Shown piece after piece: positions 13,801 to 25,800 of a DNA stretch of 64,000 bases (within the stretch, counting starts at the first letter, position 1; every line of letters begins with the position of its first letter). Source of the stretch: Plectrocnemia conspersa (taxonomy: Eukaryota; Arthropoda; Insecta; Trichoptera; Polycentropodidae). The translations under genes and the position numbers were made by a program. Under the pieces are notes generated by a model, which was not told the DNA's origin, searched no databases, and was given only the letters and a program-made list of their open reading frames with translations. The stretch is taken from the NCBI GenBank assembly GCA_009617715.1, contig VTFK01000329.1:186001-250000 (forward strand), in the 5' to 3' direction.

Positions 13801-16800
13801 ACTTGGCATATAGTTAACGCTAGTATTTGGTAAACAGTCTAGCTAGAAAGGGAATCTTATGATGCGTACCGCAGAAACTTGCATTAAGACAGGCGTTTTG
13901 GTTAAATAAGTTGGATAGATACGCTACAATAAAACGTGTTATTACTAGTGATGAGAAATTGCTTTTTAATGGCATTCTAACGCGTTTTTAAATAATAGTT
14001 ATCCCTTGTTCAACTACTTGAACCTTAATGTGCTTTATTAGTGATAAAATAAAGCATGGGTTTTTCAAAATGGCGGATGATTATTTAAATCAACTTTACC
14101 GCACGGCTTTAAAAAAATATTAGTATCGAAATATATAAATATAAACAGATTATGATGTGATCACTTCTGCTTATTCTTAGGATGACGCGTATGCTTTTCG
14201 GTATAGTTACTGACTGAACTACAAGCACGTATGTTTGTCCAAACACGCGATTGTCCTGAAATACGATGCGTCGAAAACTCAATTCAATTTTTATAGAATC
14301 GTGCAAAGTCAAGAAGTGTTTATTCGGCACCAGATATATAAAACATAAGGCACAAAAGAAGAAAATAAGTTTACAATATTACAAAACAACGGAGTTGGCA
14401 ATCGCGTGCGCTAAGGAGCGCCACACGTACCCACACGTAGGCGTGTTCGTGCCATTTTCAATTGGCGAATATATTTAATGCGAAATTTAGTTGGCGTGTT
14501 ATTAACGCCTCTTATGCCGAATTGTCGACGATCGAACGAAAACTATCGACACCCAAACGGCGACATTGCACGTGAACAAAAGTAACGACTTTCGATGTGT
14601 CGTTATTATTGGAATTATCGCTTTTCGTAACAGCTTTATTTTGAACTGATTTATATGTTCGATTGAATGCTATAGCTGACACTTGTGAAAAGTGGGGTCG
14701 TTCTATAAATATATTATCGATATAGGGTATGGTACTTTCTAGAATTCCAGAGATTTTATAAAATAGATTTAGAATAATTATTAATGAATAAATTAAAAAT
14801 CAATTGTTTTAATACATATATAGGATAACAATATATGGTCTAAAAATATTAATATGTATAATATTTGTTTCATAGGCAAAGTGAGTTATAACGAAAAGGA
14901 GGCCGTTGAAAAATATCGTAAAGCTAAATTTTATCCTTTTCTATGATTTATATTTAATATTAAAACATATTTAAATCCGGGAAAAATATATTTTTTATTT
15001 AATATTCCGTTGTAATCAGACATGCATAAGCCCAATGCGTTACAATGGGTAAGTAGTACCAACTGAGTAAGTCAATCAGATATAATGTTCGATTCGATAA
15101 TGAACGAAACAATACGAAACGATAAAAAAAATATTATCGATTAGATCGATAATGGCCGATAACGATAAATTAAATTTATCGTTTGATCGATATTACCGTT
15201 CGTGTAATCGATAATGAACGATATGAATCGATAACAACGATTGTTATCGATTAATATCGTTTAATATAAATAATATTGTTTAATAATAATATAAATATTG
15301 TTTAATTTTGTACAACCTCAAAAATTAACGATAAATTTTGTAACTTTCGATTGTAATAAAAAAAATTGTTTAAAAAATTTTTAATTTTATAAAATTATCT
15401 GAAATTACCAGTTATAAATTAAAATGACCAGAACATTAAATAATAAAAATATAATAAAAATATAATCTTTCAAGCCAAAAAATCACAAATATTAAAACAT
15501 CAAAAAATTCACCTTCACAGTTTCTGCCTCTGATTCTGTATAACTTGCATTGATAGTCTCTGAAGGACCGATGCTGACAACATCATCTATTGAGTCTAAA
15601 TCTGGAGCATATACAATTCTTTGTAACTTTTTTTTTAAGTTTGCGATAACTGTCTTGAGCTTTTCATGGAGTCACATTCACAGTGTTGCGGGAGTACTTA
15701 CTTGATGCACTGGATACAGAACAAGCATGTCTTCTTGGAGTTAAAAATGATGGTCCACTCTCCTCATCATCCCTCTCTCCGACAGGTAATTCATCAACAA
15801 TAGTAATTCCAATATTGTATTTAGTGATACGGACTCTACTGTGATTCAGTTGTATGTAGAGGATTTTTTCAACATTTGACGGGTCAAACCTTATTCTCTG
15901 AGATGCTAGCAGGTTTCCTCTAGCAGAAAAAACCCGTTCACTTTTCTGGCTTCAGCCGCTAACAACGGGAAGATCCCGTTGTAATCTTTCCATCAGGTCA
16001 ATACAGCAATTTTATAAGATGAAGGTCCGGGATAAATCTTGAAGGAGTTCCACTACTTTTCCACTGCCGATTTTGTCCGATTTAGAGTCGCATGCTGAGC
16101 TTTTTCAGCCACCAACTGATCCATGAAATCCATGTCGTCGAGGGTAAGAGTTGATGCCAGTCCGATATGCTGCCTTGTTGGAACTTCCTGTTCAACTTCT
16201 TGAGACGATGGATGTGAGTCAAGAAATCTTCTAAGAGTGGAATCTTCCTCGTTGAACTGAGTAAGAGGTAATCTCTTATAATACGGGTAAAGTTGATTGG
16301 CCATACGTACATGGTGCTCATCAGTACTAGGCTTCGGCAAAACTCGTTCCATTTGTCTCTGAAATTCAGTGATGAATTCTTGCGTGAGTTGTTGTGCTAG
16401 ATAAGCAGCGAGCACTTTTCTAAGATAAGAGAAATGGGAATATTTTTTAAGCGGTCAGTGAAACATCAGCAGAAAGACCCTCATTCACATCTTTTTCTAA
16501 TATCAGGACTAGTTCGGACATAAACGTGAAGTCAAAGAACGCATAATTTCGCGCGCCATTGGTTAACATTATTTTATTTTGTACTTTCCCGCCAAATATC
16601 GCTTAAACAAACGATAATATCGTTCATTATCGATCATTATCGTTAGAGATCGATAATCGAAAAATGCATTATCGTTCATTAACGATATCGAACGATAATC
16701 GATAATGAAAAATTATCGTTGTCGTTATCGAAAATTATCGTTCATTATCGATCATTATCGTTATGAAGACTTCGATCCTTAGTCTATATTAATAAGTACA

Positions 16801-19800
16801 AATTATAATGTATAAATCACTGCAGCTGGGGTCGGGGTTTTTTTTTATAATAGTGCATTTCTTATAAATAAAAATTCTAATGCCGCTGCCGGGGATTGAA
16901 CCCGCCACCTCAGAGTTACTAGTCTAAGACGTTACGGACTACGCTATTCCATCCTTAAAATATACATATAATTACTATACTCAGTTTCTTTCAAAAGTTA
17001 TTTTAAAAACTAATTAAAAATAATAAGTTGATTGTCAGCGACTTATACCACTTGTCTATCGTACTGGTTAAAATTTAACTATATATTACATTAACAAACA
17101 ATATATGTGTTGTAGATTGTGTTTGTTTTGAATAATAAATAACAAACACATTTTTCTTAAACGTAATGGGTAGGGCATCCAAATACCCGGCCAAATTCAT
17201 TACCCGGTTCTACGGGTATTTTCCGTGAAAGAACCGGGTATCCGGTTCAGTTCCGGGTAATTTTTGTAAGCCGTTAAAAGTCTAATTTTTATTATATTTG
17301 AATCTTTGATTAAATATGACGTGATATATTTAATTTTACTTTAATAATTAATATAATTTTTTTTAAAATAAGGTTTTGAAATAAAATCAATATATTATGT
17401 AATTATTAATACTTTACTCAATCGAAATATTTTTACATTCCATCGGTAGGTACATATATACATATACTTACATACATGTGTAACAGTACAAAACCGAAAT
17501 ATTTATTTTAACACATATTTGGCAATAATAATACAAATTGCACATGAAAAATACTAAGGAAATAAATTTTATTAAAATTATAAAAGAAATTAGATGATTG
17601 TATTTATTATATGTATTATATGTAGGTAGAGAAAGTGATGTTCTTTTTGTAAAAAGTTATATTTTAAAAACACTAACGAATCTAATGTGTTATATTTTCA
17701 CCCTACAACGCATTCAAATTAATTTTTATTTACAACTGCATCCTTTCAAAATAATCCATATCTATGCATTCGCTTATCTCGAAATTTATATATTTTTTTG
17801 TCGTTCAAAGACGTTAGTCGCTTAAGAACGCCGGTTGGGCTCTTCCATTTAATTTGAAATAATGGAAAAAATTATTTAAATGAAATTAACCGGATACCCG
17901 TCAAAAATTACCCGGTTTTCGGTTCCATGAAAAACATGGCGGGTACCCGGTTCCAGTTCTACCCGGTTCGAATGCCCTAGTAATGGGTTCTTAAGCTGTC
18001 ATATTTTTATTATTTTTTATAATTTGTTATCACTGATATCATTGTACTATGTATGTTATAAATTATTTAAAGCATTTTACCCGTGCAAGAAAAAATGGGT
18101 TTGTTCAAAACGCGACATATGTTTTTAGAAAAAAACATATGTCGCGTAACAAACGGATTTAAACTTTTGTACGCGCTTCTTTCTCATAAGGGTCTTTCAG
18201 ATAATCGTAACTAACAAAAAATCAGGGGTAATATACGAATATATTTTATTGAAATAAAGCATGTGATGCTTCAACCCCTGGTATATAAACTTAGAAGGGG
18301 TCGATGAAAGACGATATTTTGTCAAACAATATGTTTTTATAGACTTATTATTATAAAAGATGAAAGATGTGCCGAATATTTTTTATTGGCGAATATTTTT
18401 TTCCGACAATGTGATTAATGAATGAAAGCGAAGAAATAAATGTGACAAAAAAGTTTTTGTACACAGTCGTCTTATTGATTTTTATTTGTACTTTACTTTA
18501 TTAAGTAAACAAACTCTCATATATAAACAGATTATGCAAATAAAATAAATGGGAGTTTTTTATTTTAATAAATTATATGTTTATTTTATATGTAATATCG
18601 TATTGAGAGCTTTTCTTTTTAACGATTTGACTCAAATTATATTTAGTATATGAGTGGTATTTTTCGCGAAAAGAAAATTTTACGTTTATTAATTCTTTCT
18701 AAGAAAAATATTTTTTTAGATAATATATATTAGTTAGCAAAGTTATAGTAACAAACTAATTGGTCAATAATTTATAAGAGCGTCTGCATAAACTTTAGTT
18801 TTTTTTTAGAAATATAGGTGAAGTATTTATAATATAAACAAGTTAAAAATATCATATATAAGTAGTGAAATAAATATTTTATTAAAACGTAATATTATTT
18901 TCTTAAGGTTTGGGTTTCTTTAATAGGTTAACTGAGATAATAATTTATAAGGGAATGACGATGTTAATTGTTTTTATTATTATCTATTATTGAGTGGTAT
19001 TGACGATACTTTATTTTCAACCATAAAAATTAGGTATATCAAATATTAGTTAAAGACAATTTATATTGTTAAAAGCTTTACTGATTAATTGTTAGGAAAT
19101 ATCTGACAGCTTATGAAAAAGTAACTGAATATTTGTAATTATAAATTGACTATTTGCATATCAATAAAAAATATTATTGACTATATAAATTAAAAAGTTG
19201 CTGAGCATTATTTAAAAAAAACTTACTATTTATTTTGCTGCTTAATTAAATTAAACCAGATATTGATAAATAAAGTGCATCGCATACTAAAAAAGTTTGT
19301 GAACCTTCGTCCTATTTCAAAACTGGCTAATTTCCCCTAATGTATCATAAAGATTTTTTATTATTTCGGCGTATCATGTTATATATTATATAATATAATA
19401 CATTTATTATAGGACATTTTGCCATACTGATGACAATACGATTCGGAATGATTTGATTGCTTTCGCAAAATTTCCACACGGCACGATATTAGTAGTATTA
19501 TTTTGTGTAGTAAACGTTATCCGAAAATTATTTTATTAATGCTGCGGAAAAAACTTTGCGGCTGTAAAAACGGCCAACGATCTTATCATTTAATGAACGC
19601 CATTACTCTGCGGATTGAAATAAGTTATTATAATTTATATGCAAAACAACCGGGCGGCCAAAACAACCAGGGACGGCGCAGCCCCGAACGAATCCAAAAT
19701 GTTAATTGATATTTGGGGCATATACCTCATAAACAAATCTCAGTTTTTCGATGATTGCTTTTGATTGTAGAATGCCGAATGTTGAACAAAATTGAAAGAT

Positions 19801-22800
19801 AAACCCAAAAATCAGGTCACTAGAACATGAAAGAACATATAAAAATATATTATTTTCAGGTCAGAAACATTTCGTAGAAATGAAATGCATTAACAAATGG
19901 ATTCCCTTCTATTGATTATGGTTAAGGTTGGTCGTAAAAACGAGCCATTAATACAAGTTGATTTGTGTTAATTTAATTTTAAACCGTACTTATATACACC
20001 CGCTCTTTATACGGCCTTTCGCTATAACGGCCCTCTTCAATTAAGGCACGTTTTCGATTTACGGCCTAAAATGTTTCACTATAACGGCAAAAAAAGAAAG
20101 GAAAAATATTTGCGAGACAATAACCTATGTAACAAGGCTTTGCTAATTTTGGATAATGCACCAGGGCATCCTACTAATTTATCCGAACTATCTGAAGATG
20201 TCATGATTGAGTACCTTCCGAAAAATACAACAGCTATGATCCAACCAATGGATCAGGGTGCAATAGCCACTTTTAAGGCATATTATCTACGCCGAACTTT
20301 TCGACAACTTATAAGGGAAACCGATGGTAAATCTTCAATTAAAACATTTTGGAAAAACTATAACATCAAGGATGCTTTTGACAGTATATGAAGTGAATCA
20401 TGGAAGGAATTAAAATTAACAACAATGGACCATGTTTGGAAAAAAATATGGCCAGAATGTGTAAAAAGTACTGATGCAGAAGTTAATTGCCTTCCTGAAA
20501 TTAGGCAAAACATTTTGGATCTAGCACATGATCTCGGCTTTGAAAGTTTTGAACGAACGTGAGGTGCTTGATCTACTTGAAGCTGATAGGGAACCCCTTT
20601 CATATGAGGAACTCATTCAGTTGCAAGCAGAACCGGCATTTGAGAGACAGAGCCTGTTGTGTCCAAACAGCTAACATCAAAAAATTTGTCGAAAGCTTTT
20701 TCCTATTTCGAACAAGGAATAAACATCCTCCTTGAAAACGATCCGGACGTCGAACGTAGCGCTAAAGTTTCTCGAGGAATTAACTCAGCCATTAGCTGTT
20801 ATAAATCACTGAAGAACGAAATAGACAAGAAGGCAAGACAAACAACGTTGGACAATTTTTTTAAGCCAGGCCCATCCTTACCAGCGAAAAATAATGACGA
20901 CAGTAATCTGCAGGTTACCATTTCTTCATCGTCTTCAGATTAAAGCCATTTTAAAAAAAATTATGTATGTATACATACATATATTTTATGTAACATGAAG
21001 TTGTTTCATTTTTGTTTATGGATTATTGTTGGTTTTTGGAGTCTGTTATTATTTTATGTACAAATGTATGTACTTGTTATGTATGTATTTTTGATTTAAA
21101 TGAAATATAAAGATAAAATTCATTTTAAATGATAAACCGTGTTACATTTTTAACAAATATGGAACCGATCATATTGAATTTGTATGAATTTGTATTAGAA
21201 TAATTGATTCGGTATACGGCTTTTCGCTTTGCGGCCAAGTTTCGTGGAACGTATCTAGGCCGTAAAGCGAGGTATGGGTGTATATTAAAAAATTATTAAC
21301 ATTTCAGGGTAGCGCGAGAAAAAGTCTATGTTGGCTGCTTCTCTTCGATCAGCAAAGAAGACGTTGGGCAAATAGAGATTTAGCTAATGGAGTAGCTGCA
21401 GTTACTCGCCAAAAAGACATTAGAAGCAGATCAAGAAGCCGCAGAAAGCAATCTAAAGATTCTTTAAGAATATCCAGGGAGTCTTCGTCTGATTCATGGA
21501 AGACTAGAGTGTCTCGAGATTCTTCTTTAGATGGAAGACAATCAAGAAACTCTCTTTTAAGGAGTAAAGTAAGATCAGTGCGAGATTTGTCTGCTGACGC
21601 AAAAGAGGCTGTAAGACAAGCGAAAGAGTCATTCGACCAAGAATTGGAGAGAGGGAGCAATTATGATGCCAAACATAAATTTCAATCTATACGGGAAGTT
21701 TCGAACAGTGCCAAAGACGATACCGACTTGGAAGGGATCGGTGAGGTCAAAGAAGAAGGTCCGGATTTTGTGCAAGTTGAGAGAAAGTCAAGCGACGGGT
21801 CTAATGGTAGTGCCAAATTGTTAAAGCAAGATACTTCTGAAGACTTAGAATATACTATTTCAAGAAATGAAATGAGAGACGTCATGGAAATGGTAGCTGG
21901 AGAGATCGGCGCTTGTGTCAAGAACTTTGATATTGTGCTTTGGGATAATCGCGTGAAAATAGCAGCTGGTATTGCTAAGATACGCATAAGAAATAAGGCA
22001 TTGACGTATGTCATTTTATATATAATAATTAAATTAAATTAAAATTTATTCTGATTTTTATGATTTAGATTGTCAGAGCTATTACCTTCGCATCTTAGAG
22101 ACGAAAGAGTAACAGCGTCTTCTCAAAGAGAAACTATGACCGGTTGGGTAAACGTCTTTAAATCTAGGAGCATATCAGAATTAGTGCAGAGGTTCAATGA
22201 GATGGGATTTAGTTACTCAACTTCTCGTAATTTAGAACCGAATCAATTCCGCTTCGATAGATATTGTCCTAAGTTTCTGTCTATGAAACCAGCTATACGT
22301 TCGGACTTTGTGAGAAGCTCTCTTCTAATGGATAATATAATCGTCTTACAGGTAAGCGTCCCAATTTTAATCAGTACATAAATATCTAGTGAGTTATTTA
22401 ATGCGTTTAAATATAATTTATTTTTATTTTTCTAGGAACGCGAGTTTTGCTTAGGAGCAGCTGCCTTATGTCGAGCTTTGAAAGACGCCCAGTTATACGG
22501 CGATGTAGTCCAAACTCACGGAACTTCACCTAAAGCCGTTGCTTATTTGGCAGCTCAGCTGAGAGACTGGCCTGGTCACCAAGGGCAGCTGATTGTCTTC
22601 GGCGCGGGCGATAGGTATTGACGCGAATATTTAATTGTATTTTTATTTAGAGTGTGATTGATCGATGTGGTGCTATTTAGGAAAGCCGAGTACGAGTGTT
22701 TCCTGCGTGCGTTGGGCGCCACAAACACTAGGGTGTTCGCTGAGTTCGCTTGGGAGTTGGGCGGGTCACTGTGGGCGAGGGCGGTGGCGGCCCTGGCGGC

Positions 22801-25800
22801 ACCTCCGAATTCTTATTCGGCTGTGGTAGACCCGATCGACCTGGTCTGTAGCAGAGGTGGGGACCTTAGAATGCTAGAGGTAATAACAATGATAAAAATA
22901 TTACTTTGACACGAAAGCAAAATACAGAAGATCAAGCGACATACGCATATATTTAAAGAAATATATTTTTTGCTTTAATTTTCATTGGGACTGAATTAAT
23001 TTATAATTAAAAGGTGCAAATTTATTAATATAGTATATTGCATGCAGATATATCATAACCTCAGGAGTGCCACTCTAATTTTTGTAAAAAAATGTTTCGA
23101 TCTTTACATAAAAATTGATTGCTGTTTATGACTTTAAAATTAAAATATATTGCTCTTAGCCATAATTTTTTCACTCATAAGCGTTTCCCAACCTTTTTTG
23201 GCTCGCGTACCACTTCGTAAAAATGACTGTATTTCAAGAAATTTGTTATTCTATTTACATTATAAATTTTATAGGGTGACTAAATTTCCCAGAACTAAAT
23301 TTATTTAAGCTTAAAAAAAATACCAAAGAGTTTATTTTTTTTGATAACTATGAGACATTTGAATTTTACATATATCAATGTTTTTTTTTTAAATAAAAAC
23401 GAAATTCAAAACCAGGACATTTAAGGAATCGTTTTTCTTAACAACTTATTTTTATTAAAAAAAATTACATAGAATTAAATTAAATTATTTGTATTAAAAA
23501 AAATGAAATGCGCCGCAGGCAATTTTTTCCCAAAAATTACCTGTATTAATAAAAAAAATATCTGATGAAAATGAGATAACTTACAGCAGCGCCGCAGGAT
23601 AATTTTTTGTATTAAATATAATGAATTTTATTGATGTTTTCATTTTGTTTTTAAGTAATATAATGAATTTTATTGATGTTTTCATTTTGATAATTCATTA
23701 TGAGTGCTGACACTGAAAATTTTGTTTTTATCTACGTTGACTTTAAACAAAAATACTTCTTAAAAGGTCAAATTGACAGAATCAAGTGCGTAGTGCAAAA
23801 ATATAAATTAGATACATATTAATGGTATTAAAAAAATATGTTGCGTTTATGAACAAATCGCACGAAACTGTAAGCAAAGTGTCTAGAGATAGATTTTTCT
23901 GGGATACTTAAACATAGAGTGTATGTAGGAAAGAAATTTTAAAGCTACAAGATTTTGATTTAGATCTCTATATAATGTTTTAGGCGTTGACCGAATCTGA
24001 AATTAGTCTAGATGGAAAAGACAGGGTTATGAAAATTCTTGAAGAACAGAAAAGGACTTTGAGGCTATGCATGTCCAAACCGCAAGTATGTAATTCTCGT
24101 AAATGTTAAATATGGTAGTTCTTCTTGTTTTTTTTATATACATTTTATTTTTAGATTCAAATGATTATTTATGAGACCCATAGTGCACTCTCCACCGAGA
24201 ATGGCGATATGGTGAAAAGGGCTGTAGCGGAGGCCAACCGTGCGGCACGCGAGCTGCATACCATAAGACGTCAAAAAACCAAGGATGCTTTGCCAAAAGC
24301 TCCGAAATGTGCCATGATTGTTCAGCAGGTATGTAAATATTTTAAGCAGGTGAGAAACAATCGTAGTTTTAAAGCACGAGTGACGTGACGACGTTTAAAT
24401 TTATTCATAAATTACAATCAGGATTTTTTATACTTTGATTCTTATTTTACACTGTTATAAAATATACGCATAATTGGTCAGTTTATTATAGATTATTTCA
24501 TATTTTGCTAAGCTGATTTGGTAAGACATTTTATCTCAAATAATAAGTTCTGCATTAATTATAATGATCATTTTAAATATTTATTAATTAATACTGATGT
24601 GCATTTTTAGTACACATAATAATTACATTTTTATTAAAATTAATATCTTAAATAATATTAAACTGCTGTTGTGATTGTATATTTTATTAGCAAATAACTT
24701 TATGCATTTTTTAGATTGATGCTGGTGCTGATTCCGGAAATGAGTTAGACGATGCAATCGTGCCAAATGGTCCCATAGATGAATCTGCGAGCAAGACTGA
24801 AGTTCCAGAAGACAGCAAGTCCATAGACATTCTTCTCAACGAAGAGTCCATAGAAGACGTATTGAGCATTGAGAGGTCTTCTGCCGATAAGATATTGGAA
24901 GATGACAAGATGATAGACAATACTTCCCTTCATCCACCTCCCACTGGTCATCCAGCTTCTCCTTTGGATACGGATTCTAAACACTCAGAAATAGAAGTGA
25001 TTATATATATAATATAAAAAAGTGGTTCCTAAAGTTGATGCGTCATTCTGTGAGCTATATAATTCTCCATTACTTGATTGTCTAATGTCTGCACTACACT
25101 TTCTAGAAGTTGGCCAAGGTTGGTCAAGAACGGAGAATATATTGGGTTACTTCGGTCAAGGTCGGTTCTGCCCGCTCTAAAATCTCTCGAAAGTTGTCCG
25201 AGGTTACCGAGAACTGGAGGTAAAGTGGGGGTAATTCAGTCGACTTGGCTAGCTTCAAGCGCTTCCGAACATTGTCAGCAAAAGGACCGAAGTCGGAGCT
25301 GCTCTTTCAAGCGCGAGCTGTGAGATACTTCCCCATTCGCTCTCTCGCGTGTTAAGTGACGAGAGTGGGAGAGATAATGATATGGTTTTTCGCAAACTGA
25401 GATAGAACGAGTAACTCGGTTTAATTTCAGTATGCGCGTAGGCGTCCTATGGTCAACACGCATGACGAGCGCTGCATCGTGGTCACGTGGGCAAGTTATA
25501 ATACCACATGCTTATCGGGAACTTTAACAGACTCTTCCTGACCTTTTTGAATATTTTAGGGCACCAAAAGGTACTAATTATATTTTTACCAGAATATTCT
25601 TCTAACATATATCGTTATTATATTTTTTTTCATATAAAATTAAATAATTAAAAATAATTAGTGGTACTTGATTTTGTTAAAAAAATCGTTTCGAATATCC
25701 TTATGTATTTTCCTAAATCGGTTTATATAAATGTCACACCATAACGAATTCTTATTTAGAATTGATGGCGACAAATTCTAGGATAGTCACAGATTTGGTG

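Noticed and set aside
14266..14478. Possible additional NSUN7-like exon
   Set aside because: There are no suitable splice borders and the phase would break the 10,832 to 21,308 join.
21349..22014. Minus-strand open frames opposite the NSUN7-like Arg/Ser exon
   Set aside because: Shadows of the real plus-strand exon, created by its codon bias.
23184..23212. hAT terminus resembling the CAGNGGTTCTCAACC type
   Set aside because: Only one end was found and there is no target duplication; kept only as a remark in the intron entry.
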